A stretch of DNA of 64,000 bases, taken from NCBI RefSeq assembly GCF_000172795.2, contig NZ_CP020952.1:248001-312000 (forward strand), given 5' to 3'. Positions 56,390 through 64,000 of this stretch are shown one piece after another; the first letter of the stretch is position 1; every line of letters begins with the position of its first letter. The notes under the pieces were generated by a model. The model searched no databases, was not told the DNA's origin, and saw only the letters and a list, made by a program, of their open reading frames with translations. The stretch comes from Rhizobium sp. CIAT894. GTDB lineage: Bacteria > Pseudomonadota > Alphaproteobacteria > Rhizobiales > Rhizobiaceae. A program made the translations under genes and the position numbers.

Positions 56390-57250
56390 ATGTCGAAGCC
56401 GCGCGCGAAGCTGCCCTTCTCCGAAGAGACCTTGCAAGCCATGCTTGTCCGCGTGCTGCGGCCGCTGGTCAAGCTCGCTCTCGCTTCAGGCTTCAACTTC
56501 ACCGCCTTCGCCGCCGTTCTTCGCCACCTCTATATCGAGGTCGCGGAGAAGGAATTCGCGCTGCCGAACAAGCAGCAGACGGATAGCCGCATCTCGCTTC
56601 TGACGGGCATCCATCGCAAGGACGTCAACCGGCTGCGCGGACAGGCGCCTGATGCCTCCTTTTTGACTGTCGGCGTTTCCCAAACGAGCCGGATCCTGGC
56701 CAGGTGGCTTGCCGATCCGCTCTATTGCGATGCGGAGAATCGGCCGACCGCCCTGCCCCGGACCTCCAGCGATGGCGGCCCGTCCTTCGAAAGTCTGGTG
56801 AGTGACATCACCAAGGACGTCCATCCCCGCTCCATCCTCGATGACTGGCAGGACAGAGGCGTCGTTATTGTCGATGAAAGCGGCTGGGTCCGGCTCAACC
56901 TCTCCTCGATCGTCCCCAATGCCGGCGACGAAGCCCGCCGGCATTATTTTACCCGCAATCTTCGTGACCATGTGCAGGCGTCGGTCATGAACCTGATGAA
57001 CGACCCGCCTCCCTATTTCGAACGCGCGGTTCATTACGACGGCATGTCGCCGGCGCTGGCTGCCCGGCTCGACGAGATCGCGCGCGAGGAAGGCATGGCG
57101 CTGCTCCTCAAGCTCAACAAGATCGCCCATCAGGCCATCAAGGGCGATCCCGGTGGCAACAGCCGCTGGATCTCGGGCGTCTACGTCATGACCGAGGAGC
57201 GTGAGGCGGATCTTCAGGCAGAAGCCACCGGGACGGAGACTGACGAATGA
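56390..57250 (+). CDS. DUF6502-family protein
   Basis: 286 residues from the ATG at 56390 (MSKPRAKLPFSEETLQAMLV); a longer frame back to 56231 lacks support. The conserved N-terminal region has FTAFAAVLRHLYIEVAEKEF and QTDSRISLLTGIHRKDVNRL, a winged-helix-like segment (about 40-85). AWLADPLY and ARDEIAREEGMALL-type helices follow. It is cytoplasmic and regulator-like, but the family function is not established. It overlaps the next gene by 4 bases (ATGA), and this pairing is seen in other proteobacteria. A GGTGCGA-TCGCACC palindrome lies at 56233-56246 in its upstream region. Confidence 0.8.
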   Translation: MSKPRAKLPFSEETLQAMLVRVLRPLVKLALASGFNFTAFAAVLRHLYIEVAEKEFALPNKQQTDSRISLLTGIHRKDVNRLRGQAPDASFLTVGVSQTSRILARWLADPLYCDAENRPTALPRTSSDGGPSFESLVSDITKDVHPRSILDDWQDRGVVIVDESGWVRLNLSSIVPNAGDEARRHYFTRNLRDHVQASVMNLMNDPPPYFERAVHYDGMSPALAARLDEIAREEGMALLLKLNKIAHQAIKGDPGGNSRWISGVYVMTEEREADLQAEATGTETDE

Positions 57251-58317
57251 GTCCGTTGACGATCTCCAGAAGACAGTTTCTGCTGGGCGGAATAGCGCTC
57301 CAGGTGCTGATGCCTGCGATGACAGCCGCGCAGCCGACAGGCACCGGCGATCATGGCATCGGCGGCTCCGGGCTTTCCATCGGCGGCGGGGAGAACGATG
57401 ATCACGGGATCGGTGGAACCGGGATCGTCGGAACGATCCAGGGTTTTGGCAGCATCATCGTCAACAATATCCACATACCGTTCAGCGCGACGACGCCGGT
57501 CGAGATCGACGGCCGGCGCGTTCCCGCGAGCGCGATGAAGATCGGTCATGTCGCGCGGGTGCTTTTGACGGGAAAACGTGCCGCCCGCATCACGATCGTC
57601 AGCGAAGTCCAGGGCCGTATCGACCGTATGGACAAGACCGGGATAAGAATACTTTCGCAAACCGTCGACACATCAGGTTTGGCGACGAAGGGCCTGCGGA
57701 AAGGCAAGCGGGTTGCCGTATTCGGCATCCGCAAACCTGACGGCACGATCATTGCACGGCGTATCGAGCCTCGCTCCGTTTCGGATGGCGCCCATATCCG
57801 CGGTGTCCCCGTCAAGAGCGGCAATCGCGTCCTGATCGGCGGCCTTTCACTTGGAAGCACCTATGGCTATCTCGCCGGCAAGCAAACGCTGGTACGTCTC
57901 AAAGCGGTCGCCGATCGACTGACCATTACGCGCATTCAGACAGAACCGGTAGTGCCGGGTTTGAAACGCGGCACCGTCAATGTCGAGACGTTCCGGCCCA
58001 CCGACAGAGGCCAGGCCGGCTCGGGGCCGGGTTCGGCGCCTTCCGGTCCGATGTCGTCGTCGCCTGATGGTCATGGCTTCGTCGATATCGGGGTACGCGA
58101 TTCGAGCAGGATGACGGGCTTTCCGGGAGGACCTGGTCCGGATGGGTTCGGTCCCCGCCCCCCACACGGCCCCTGGGATGGACCGCGGCCCGATCATTCG
58201 CCTTTCGGCAGAGGCCGGCCAGACGGAGATTTTCCGGATCCGAACAGACAAGGCCCGCCATCAGGCCCGGGCGGCCATCCGCCAAGACCACCGCCCGGGG
58301 GACCGGGCCCGCACTGA
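57247..58317 (+). CDS. Exported DUF5666-domain protein
   Basis: 356 residues. The N-terminus SPLTISRRQFLLGGIALQVL followed by MPAMTAAQ is a signal peptide of the twin-arginine type (SRRQFLLGG), so folding before export is likely. The DUF5666-type beta domain is seen as GTIQGFGSIIVNNIHIPFSA and VARVLLTGKRAARITIVSEV, with a second repeat near RIDRMDKTGIRIL. The last about 100 residues are glycine/proline-rich and disordered (GGPGPDGFGPRPPHGP). It is translationally coupled to the DUF6502 gene. Function unknown; probably periplasmic or surface-associated. Confidence 0.82.
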   Translation: MSPLTISRRQFLLGGIALQVLMPAMTAAQPTGTGDHGIGGSGLSIGGGENDDHGIGGTGIVGTIQGFGSIIVNNIHIPFSATTPVEIDGRRVPASAMKIGHVARVLLTGKRAARITIVSEVQGRIDRMDKTGIRILSQTVDTSGLATKGLRKGKRVAVFGIRKPDGTIIARRIEPRSVSDGAHIRGVPVKSGNRVLIGGLSLGSTYGYLAGKQTLVRLKAVADRLTITRIQTEPVVPGLKRGTVNVETFRPTDRGQAGSGPGSAPSGPMSSSPDGHGFVDIGVRDSSRMTGFPGGPGPDGFGPRPPHGPWDGPRPDHSPFGRGRPDGDFPDPNRQGPPSGPGGHPPRPPPGGPGPH

Positions 58318-58334
58318 AAGCACAATCAGCCATG

Positions 58335-58363
58335 TTGACAAATGGGAAATTTTCCCATTTTAT
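58335..58363 (+). promoter_or_regulatory. Putative promoter with a palindromic operator in its spacer
   Basis: TTGACA (58335-58340) matches the sigma-70 -35 box, and TTTTAT (58358-58363) lies 17 bases later as a -10. The spacer holds AAATGGGAAA (58340-58349) and its inverse complement TTTCCCATTT (58351-58360). A repressor bound here would block RNA polymerase. The next downstream gene is the small gene at 58561. Confidence 0.55.
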
Positions 58364-58560
58364 GGTCCTTGCGAATCTCGTTTGAGTTACCTCAAGAGGG
58401 ACTTGCCGATTGGCTAACGGGTCCGCCCCACGCCCGCTAGCCAATCGTTTTGATTTTCAGCCGCTTTTCAGTCGAACCGTGTTCACGAGTCATTGCAAAG
58501 GATGGCCGCCCCGATGGGCGCCGCCCGAACAGATCGTCACCGTTCAAGAGGAATCAGAAA

Positions 58561-58809
58561 TTGCTTTTGCTGGAACGTGAACCGGATATTTCGAGCGAGA
58601 TGGACGAACCGACCGTGGTTGCAACCTGGGAAAACCGCGCGCAAATCATCGACATCATGAACAGCGCGCTGCACATGAGCCACGAATTCCAACTTCTTTG
58701 GAATAACAGCGGCGAGACGGGCCGGCTCAGCCAGGACGATACGGATAGATTGGTCGAGCTGTTGCAAGAGATCAGCGACCTCAATGAAATGCTGATGCGC
58801 CTAGCCTGA
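58561..58809 (+). CDS. Small hypothetical protein
   Basis: 82 residues from a TTG at 58561 with AGAGGA eight bases upstream; the frame continues open upstream but without support. The C-terminal part IIDIMNSALHMSHEFQLLWN and RLVELLQEISDLNEMLMRLA is helical with leucine spacing and suggests dimerisation. I do not recognise a family. It has a well-formed promoter-like region with a palindrome about 200 bases upstream. A shorter start at the inner ATG (MDEPTVVATW) is possible. Confidence 0.6.
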   Translation: MLLLEREPDISSEMDEPTVVATWENRAQIIDIMNSALHMSHEFQLLWNNSGETGRLSQDDTDRLVELLQEISDLNEMLMRLA

Positions 58810-58866
58810 GCCCCGCTGCTAAGCGACTTTCTCAAAGCATCCGAAACAATGCTCGTATCGAGAAAA

Positions 58867-59010
58867 TTAAATCTCGATGCCCTTACGTGCCCGTCGGCCA
58901 GCCGTGACGACGGCTTCTAGGTCGATATCCGTCCCGCTTTGCTGCGAAAGCCTGGTGTAGAAGGATGATGCTGGCTCACGACCGGCTTGGCGTAGCTGGG
59001 GTTCGGCCAT
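58867..59010 (-). CDS. Small hypothetical protein (47 residues)
   Basis: The ATG at 59010 has a perfect AAGGAG nine bases upstream, which is the main support. The protein is MAEPQLRQAGREPASSFYTR then LSQQSGTDIDLEAVVTAGRR, with a basic end. There is no membrane segment or signal. A 76-residue in-frame extension to 59097 is less likely. I do not recognise it. It is convergent with the small gene before it and divergent from the chemoreceptor. Confidence 0.5.
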   Translation of the reverse strand: MAEPQLRQAGREPASSFYTRLSQQSGTDIDLEAVVTAGRRARKGIEI

Positions 59011-59264
59011 GCCAATCTCCTTTTGCGATAGATAACGCAACGTCCCGCAAGCCGTCAGGATAGCAAGTTGGCGGCTTGATACCGAAATAGTTTCCACAAT
59101 TCATCAACCACCCCAATTTTGGACGGCTGCACCCAGGCTATGAACATCGGCTAAGCCCCCGATGTTAAAAGAGTTAACCATATCTCAGCGTTCTTCCGAA
59201 ATAATGCTCTACGTAGATCAGGCCTCTGGACACGCAGAAGCCACAAATTATTTTGGAGACGACC

Positions 59265-61082
59265 TTGGCTTTTACTATTGCCCGTAGTCTGGTGGCATTT
59301 GGTGTCGCCGTTTCAGCCGGCCTTTTCATGTCGATCGGATTGCAGCAATCGGCGCTCGAACGGCTGAAAGTCAATGGCCCTGTCTACGAGCAGGTGGTCT
59401 ACGGCAAGGATCTGATCGCCGATATTTTGCCGCCGCCGCTCTTCGTGGTCGAATCCTACATGCTCTCCTTCGAAGCAAGCAAATTTCCCGAGCTTACCGA
59501 AACCAACCTTGCCAAGATTGCCAATCTGAAGGCCGCCTACGACGACCGTCGCGCCTATTGGAAAACCACTCGGCTTCCGCAGACTTTGAAGGACGAGCTG
59601 GAAAACGATGTGCTGGCCAAGGGCGATACATTCTGGGACGTGATGAATCGGGAGATCATCCCGGCGCTGAATGCCAAGGATGAAGACAAGGCGCACGGCG
59701 CGATCGAGCAATTGCGCGTCGCCTTCCATGCGCACCAGGATGCGGTGGAGAAACTCGTCGCGAATTCCGACGCCTTCCTGAAGGGCGAAGAAAAGAACGC
59801 AGCCTCGGAAATCGTGACCTGGACGATCTATGCGGGCGCTGCCGGCTTCGGATCGTTCGGGCTGCTGTTGGTGGGACTCTACCTTCTGCGCCGCCGGGCA
59901 ATCTTGCCGCTCGATAGCATGAAGGCCTATATGGGCAACCTCGCCGAAGGCGACTTTTCAACCGACGTTCCCTATGCCAACCGTTCCGACGAGATTGGCG
60001 CCATGTCCAAGGCCGTGGCGGTCTTCCGCCGCAATGCGCTCGAGCGGCAGGAGGCTCAGACGCGCGAAACGGCGCGTCGTGATGCGGAATTTGAGCGCGA
60101 ACGCAGCCAGTTGGCCGAAAAAGCCACCGAGGAGCAGATCCGCCAAACGGTGATCGATCAGTTGACCTATGGCCTGGAACAGCTTTCGACCGGCAAGCTC
60201 GACTGCCGGATTACGACACCATTCGCTACCACCTACGAGACTTTGCGCGCAAAATTCAACAACAGCATGGACGCGCTTTCCGCCTCGATGGCCGAAATCG
60301 CCCAAACCTCCAAACAGGTGGGCAGTTCCTCGGCCGACATTACGGGCGCAACCGAGAGTCTTGCGGCGCGCACGGAACAGCAAGCAGCGATGCTCGAAGA
60401 GGCCACGACGGCGCTTGGTGAAATGAATGCCAAAGCGAAAGACGCCTCCGATCATGCCGGCAAGGCAACCGGCATGATGGTCGAGACGCGCAGCAGCGCC
60501 GAACATTCGGCGGCCGTGGTTCGCGAAGCGATCGCTGCGATGGAACGGATCGAAGGCTCGTCCTCGCAGATCGGCGACATCGTCAACGTCATCGACGAAA
60601 TCGCCTTCCAGACCAATCTTCTGGCGCTCAATGCCGGGGTTGAAGCCGCCCGTGCCGGTGAAGCGGGCAAGGGTTTTGCCGTCGTGGCGCAGGAAGTGCG
60701 CGAACTCGCCATGCGCTCGGCCAATGCCGCCAAGGAAATCCGGGCGCTGATTTCCACCTCCTCGGCCCAGGTTTCCACCGGCGTGGAGCTCGTCAACCGC
60801 ACCGGCAAGGCGCTCCTGGAAATCGAAGGGCAGGTCGAGCAGGTTGCCAACCTGATCGCCCGGATCGTTTCGGTGTCTTCCGAGCAGGCGGTCGCGATCA
60901 GCGAGATCAACGCCTCCGTCAACGCCCTGGATCAGGTGACGCAACACAACGCGACGATGGCCGTGGAAACCGCCTCGGCCTGCCGCGCGCTTGGCACTCA
61001 AACACAGACACTGGAAGGCGTCGTCAGGCGCTTTCAGATCGATGCGGCGACGAGCATGTCACGACCACAGAAAGCGGCCTGA
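59265..61082 (+). CDS. Membrane chemoreceptor (methyl-accepting chemotaxis protein)
   Basis: About 605 residues from a TTG at 59265 (GGAG six bases upstream). A membrane helix near residues 5-25 and a second near 190-210 ([14 protein letters not shown]) frame a periplasmic sensor domain of about 160 residues, so it senses an external ligand. A HAMP segment follows ([20 protein letters not shown]), then the MCP hairpin with the tip [20 protein letters not shown]. There is no C-terminal CheR-binding pentapeptide (it ends SMSRPQKAA), so adaptation would depend on other receptors. The ligand is unknown. Confidence 0.93.
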   Translation: MAFTIARSLVAFGVAVSAGLFMSIGLQQSALERLKVNGPVYEQVVYGKDLIADILPPPLFVVESYMLSFEASKFPELTETNLAKIANLKAAYDDRRAYWKTTRLPQTLKDELENDVLAKGDTFWDVMNREIIPALNAKDEDKAHGAIEQLRVAFHAHQDAVEKLVANSDAFLKGEEKNAASEIVTWTIYAGAAGFGSFGLLLVGLYLLRRRAILPLDSMKAYMGNLAEGDFSTDVPYANRSDEIGAMSKAVAVFRRNALERQEAQTRETARRDAEFERERSQLAEKATEEQIRQTVIDQLTYGLEQLSTGKLDCRITTPFATTYETLRAKFNNSMDALSASMAEIAQTSKQVGSSSADITGATESLAARTEQQAAMLEEATTALGEMNAKAKDASDHAGKATGMMVETRSSAEHSAAVVREAIAAMERIEGSSSQIGDIVNVIDEIAFQTNLLALNAGVEAARAGEAGKGFAVVAQEVRELAMRSANAAKEIRALISTSSAQVSTGVELVNRTGKALLEIEGQVEQVANLIARIVSVSSEQAVAISEINASVNALDQVTQHNATMAVETASACRALGTQTQTLEGVVRRFQIDAATSMSRPQKAA

Positions 61083-61131
61083 CGCGCCATCGCCTTTCCA
61101 TCGCTCCAAAGGGCGTCGCGTCGAGCCTGAT

Positions 61132-62121
61132 TCATGTGACGCGCCCGCACGATTGCTGGCCAATGCTCCAACCTAGCAGGGCATCGCAAAGCTCCGCTCT
61201 CGCGGGCGCGCCTGTGCGCCCGCCGAACACCTGGCATTTGAGCGCTGCCGCCATGGACGCCACGCGCATCGTCTCTGCGATCGGCAAGCCTTCCGCTGTC
61301 GCCAGCGCGAAAGCGCCATGGAAGATATCGCCGGCTGCAAGCGTATCAATCGTCCTCACCTTCGGGGCGGCAAGATGGGCGATTTCACCGCTTCGGTCAT
61401 CGAACCAGAAGCAGCCGTTCTCGCCTGCCGTAACGCTGATGAAGGCATGCTCGAACCTTCGCTTCAGGAGGCCAACGGTCTTGACCAATTCGGTCGTTCC
61501 GGTCAGGCGCTCGGCGGCCGGCTGTGAGAACACGATATGGCTGGCTGCCGGCGCAAGCATCTCGATCACGCCCTCGCCGGCAACGTCGCCATCGAGAATA
61601 GCCGGCTTTCCCGTCTCTCTCGCTGCCGAGAGCGTGCGCAGTGCAAGCTTCGGCCACCGGACATCGACGAGCACAGCATCGAAAGACGAAATATCCTGCT
61701 GTGTGACCGGTTTGACCGTATCGTGCAGGCCCGCATCGTAGAAGGGCACGATCAGGCGCTCGCCCTGATCGTCAATGAGGATCGTCGAGACGGCCGAGCG
61801 TGCACCTGCCACGCGCAGCATGCCGCTCGTGTCTATGCCGCTATTCCCGAGATCTGCCATGATGCGTTCGCCGGTGGCATCGTCACCGACCGAACCCCAG
61901 AGGCTGGCATGGCCGCCCAGCCGGGCGACGGCAAAGGCTGCGCTCGACGCCATGCCCTCGGCGACCTGCAGCATATCGTAGGGCAGGATCTTGCCCTGGC
62001 CGGTCGGTAACGAGCGCACGCGAAACAGTGTGTCCAAGACCGCCGCACCGACACATAAAACACTGCGCGCCGGACTAGAGCATGATGCCGAAAAGTGTGA
62101 GCGGTTTTCGGACGACATCAT
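61132..62121 (-). CDS. PfkB-family sugar kinase
   Basis: Up to 329 residues. It has the ribokinase-fold patterns VLCVGAAVLDTLF near the N-terminus, GGHASLWGSVGDDATGERIM (about 65-85), and the ATP/active-site motif RTIDTLAAGDIFHGAFALAT (about 250-270) with the catalytic aspartate in DTLAAGD. It phosphorylates a sugar or sugar acid. The ATG at 62121 and the first about 14 residues lie inside a mosaic repeat, so the true start may be a later GTG-like codon near the SVLCVGAA segment. It lies downstream of two CUT1 permease genes and probably phosphorylates the imported sugar. Confidence 0.88.
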   Translation of the reverse strand: MMSSENRSHFSASCSSPARSVLCVGAAVLDTLFRVRSLPTGQGKILPYDMLQVAEGMASSAAFAVARLGGHASLWGSVGDDATGERIMADLGNSGIDTSGMLRVAGARSAVSTILIDDQGERLIVPFYDAGLHDTVKPVTQQDISSFDAVLVDVRWPKLALRTLSAARETGKPAILDGDVAGEGVIEMLAPAASHIVFSQPAAERLTGTTELVKTVGLLKRRFEHAFISVTAGENGCFWFDDRSGEIAHLAAPKVRTIDTLAAGDIFHGAFALATAEGLPIAETMRVASMAAALKCQVFGGRTGAPARAELCDALLGWSIGQQSCGRVT

Positions 62122-62188
62122 GCTCTAACTCTTTAATTTGGAACAGGATTCAGATTTTAGGCCGACCGGCCTAAAATCATCCTGTTCT
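62078..62188. repeat. Rhizobial intergenic mosaic repeat, copy 2
   Basis: About 111 bases, in the orientation opposite to copy 1 at 41889-41998. It starts GAGCATGATGCCGAAAAGTG and ends AAATCATCCTGTTCT, with ACTCTTTAATTT in the middle. The ATTTTAGGCCG...CGGCCTAAAAT block forms a stem. It covers the annotated start of the PfkB gene and fills the gap to the permease gene. Confidence 0.8.
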
Positions 62189-62242
62189 GGCAGGCGGGTC
62201 AAAGGCAGAAGAAGTCGTCACGGCCGTCGTCTCATCGGCGGC

Positions 62243-63058
62243 TCACTTGACGGCGCCGGCCGTCAGGCCCGCCACGATCTGCCGCTGCGCAAACACCGTC
62301 AAGATCAGCACCGGTAAGGTGACGATCAACGCTGCTGCCGCGAGCGGCCCCCAGCTGACCTGTTCGAACGACAGCATGTTGTAGACCGCAACCGGAAGTG
62401 TGCGCGTCTCGCGGCTGGCGAGCACGATGCCGAAGACGAAGTTGTTCCAGGAAAAGATCACCGAAAGGATGAAGGCGACGACGATGCCGGGCTTGGCGAT
62501 CGGCAAGGCGACCATGCGGAAGACCTGCCAGGGTGTGGCGCCGTCGATGCTTGCAGCCTCTTCCAGCTCCATCGGCGTCGTCTCGAAATAGCCGATCATG
62601 ATCCAGACAACGATCGGTACCGTGACGACGAGATGGATGATGATCTGCGGCAGCAGCGTACCGAGCAGGTTCAGCCATTGGAACAGCAGGAAGAGCGGGA
62701 TCAGGAAGGAGAGGCCCGGCGTCATGCGCGCGATCATGATGACCATTGCCGACTTCTCCGCCTTCAGGCGCGCGATTCCATATCCGGCCGGAACGCCGAT
62801 CAAGAGCGCCAGAAGCGTTGCCGCACCCGTCACCAGCACCGAATTCCAGAGATAGAGGAAGAAGTTGTTCTCCTCGAAAACCTTCACATAGTTCGACCAG
62901 GCAAAACGTTCCGGAATGAAGATCGGCGGATAGGCGCCGTTGTCGATCTCATATTTCAGCGACAGCGAGATCATCCAGAGGAAGAACAGGACGACCGGCG
63001 AGATCATCACCACTGCAACGAACAGCAGCCCGATGCGATCGAGCGTCTTGCGCTTCAT
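62243..63058 (-). CDS. CUT1-type sugar ABC importer, MalG-like permease
   Basis: 271 residues. Membrane segments begin near residue 10 (IGLLFVAVVMISPVVLFFLW). The coupling motif EEAASIDGATPWQVFRMVAL and the family ending GLTAGAVK are intact. Its ATG overlaps the stop of the upstream permease by one base (TGATG). It works with the neighbouring permease and with a binding protein and ATPase that must lie beyond the window. Confidence 0.93.
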   Translation of the reverse strand: MKRKTLDRIGLLFVAVVMISPVVLFFLWMISLSLKYEIDNGAYPPIFIPERFAWSNYVKVFEENNFFLYLWNSVLVTGAATLLALLIGVPAGYGIARLKAEKSAMVIMIARMTPGLSFLIPLFLLFQWLNLLGTLLPQIIIHLVVTVPIVVWIMIGYFETTPMELEEAASIDGATPWQVFRMVALPIAKPGIVVAFILSVIFSWNNFVFGIVLASRETRTLPVAVYNMLSFEQVSWGPLAAAALIVTLPVLILTVFAQRQIVAGLTAGAVK

Positions 63059-63996
63059 CAGCGTGCCTCCCCGTCGGACCAGTTCACGCGCTGCCGGATC
63101 ATCATCAGGACGAAGGAGAGCAGCACGATGAGGATGAAGAAGACGACCGCCATGGCCGAGCCGTAGCCGATGTCGTAATAGGCGAAGGCGGTGTTGTAGA
63201 GATAGATGTTGATCGTTTCCGACGCCGTGCCCGGGCCGCCCTGGGTCATGGCATAGATGATGTCGAAGCTCTTCACCGCATCGATGCTGCGGATAATCAC
63301 CGCGATCATCAGGAACGGCGCGATCATCGGCAGCGTGAGATAGCGGAATTTCTGCCAGACATTGGCACCGTCGATCTCGGCACTCTCATAAGGCTCGCGC
63401 GGAACCGCCGCGAGGCCCCCGAGCACGATCAGCATGACGAGCGGCGTCCATTGCCAGCTCTCGACTAGAACCAACGAGGGAATGACGCTCCTCTGATTGT
63501 AGATCCATTCCTGCGGGCCGATGCCGGCGAAGGAGAGGAGATAGTTGAGCACGCCGAGCTGCGGGTGGTACATCATCGTCCAGACAAGCGCGATGGCGAC
63601 CGGCGTAGCCATCATCGGCATCACGAATATGCCTCGTATGAGGCCGCGCAGCGGAAACTGGGCATCGAAGATCAGCGCCGCGAGCGTCCCCAGAAAGAGG
63701 GGAGCCACCACGGAGAGCGTCGTATAGAGCACGGTGTGCCACAGCGACTCCCAGAAGCGCATGTCGGTGGCGAGTCTGATATAATTGTCGAGCCCCGCAA
63801 AAACCTGAGACTGACCGAGCGTCCAGCTGTTGACGCTCATCCACACCGTAAACACCCATGGAAAGACGATGACGGCCGATATGACGATGAGCGCCGGGAT
63901 GACGAAGGGCCAGTAGTTGGGAGCAAACCTGTCCGGTTTGCTCCTTCCCTTCGGCGCCTTGGCCACTGCGGCCGTTTCGATGCTTGCCGAGGCCAT
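63058..63996 (-). CDS. CUT1-type sugar ABC importer, MalF-like permease
   Basis: 312 residues. The N-terminal basic tail is followed by PNYWPFVIPALIVISAVIVF. The coupling motif is ESAEIDGANVWQKFRYLTLP, and the periplasmic loop MTQGGPGTASETINIYLYNT is conserved. It is the first subunit gene of this operon within the window, starting 4 bases from the window edge; the binding protein gene should lie upstream outside it. Confidence 0.92.
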   Translation of the reverse strand: MASASIETAAVAKAPKGRSKPDRFAPNYWPFVIPALIVISAVIVFPWVFTVWMSVNSWTLGQSQVFAGLDNYIRLATDMRFWESLWHTVLYTTLSVVAPLFLGTLAALIFDAQFPLRGLIRGIFVMPMMATPVAIALVWTMMYHPQLGVLNYLLSFAGIGPQEWIYNQRSVIPSLVLVESWQWTPLVMLIVLGGLAAVPREPYESAEIDGANVWQKFRYLTLPMIAPFLMIAVIIRSIDAVKSFDIIYAMTQGGPGTASETINIYLYNTAFAYYDIGYGSAMAVVFFILIVLLSFVLMMIRQRVNWSDGEAR

Positions 63997-64000
63997 TATC

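Noticed and set aside
59958..61001. 347-residue minus-strand frame
   Set aside because: Antisense to the chemoreceptor gene.

Overview
The window looks like accessory DNA (plasmid, chromid or a chromosomal island) of a fast-growing rhizobium of the Rhizobium leguminosarum/etli type. This is inferred from SyrB-like regulators, a repeated rhizobial intergenic mosaic element, DUF1217 and rhizobial-style FlgE/FlgK/FlgL, GC-rich alphaproteobacterial codon use and a very high density of ABC importers. No rRNA, tRNA or CRISPR array was seen.

Layout. (1) 0-9.9 kb, minus strand: a CUT1-type carbohydrate/polyol importer (ATPase, two permeases, binding protein) followed upstream by a histidinol-dehydrogenase-like enzyme, a thiamine-diphosphate enzyme, an inositol-monophosphatase-family phosphatase and a DUF1349 protein; a decayed RbsC-type permease fragment lies between. 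(2) 9.9-13.6 kb: a poorly coding stretch with a gene relic, then a PLP-dependent D-cysteine-desulfhydrase-like enzyme divergent from an AraC regulator. (3) 13.7-28.3 kb: an eight-gene minus-strand operon (hydantoinase HyuA/HyuB, a D-threonine-aldolase-like enzyme, a RidA protein and a polar amino acid importer), divergent from a GntR/FCD regulator that is followed by a sarcosine-oxidase-like enzyme, a broken threonine-dehydratase-like gene, uronate dehydrogenase and a truncated ketoglutarate-semialdehyde dehydrogenase. The last runs into a convergent truncated kdgD. One short motif (AGATATGATCT) recurs before hyuA, before the regulator, after it, and in weaker form before kdgD, and suggests a regulon. 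Two genes in this block are frameshifted. (4) 28.3-31.6 kb: a scar-like zone with two SyrB-like genes, a transposase relic and a vapBC toxin-antitoxin pair with a long palindromic operator. (5) 31.7-45.1 kb: a ribose-type importer with a divergent LacI regulator, an esterase, and two complete polar amino acid importers, one led by its own GntR gene. (6) 45.5-61.1 kb: surface and motility genes. These are a cytoplasmic two-PAS chemoreceptor, a six-repeat DUF1217 protein, a TetR regulator flanked by two identical operators, a six-EF-hand protein, and an isolated flgE-flgK-flgL set without other flagellar structural genes; then a DUF6502/DUF5666 pair, two small genes and a membrane chemoreceptor. 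(7) 61.1-64 kb: a PfkB sugar kinase and two permeases of a second CUT1 importer that runs off the window.

The most interesting unit is the TetR-flanked cassette at 47.5-56.2 kb. Matching palindromes (AGAACT-N4-AGTTCT) sit on both sides of the TetR gene and face the DUF1217 gene on one side and the EF-hand/flgEKL genes on the other. This predicts one switch over a calcium-linked, hook-like accessory structure. The second is the regulon of the FCD regulator, which appears to be decaying. All functions are from reading motifs and family resemblance; no database search was run.
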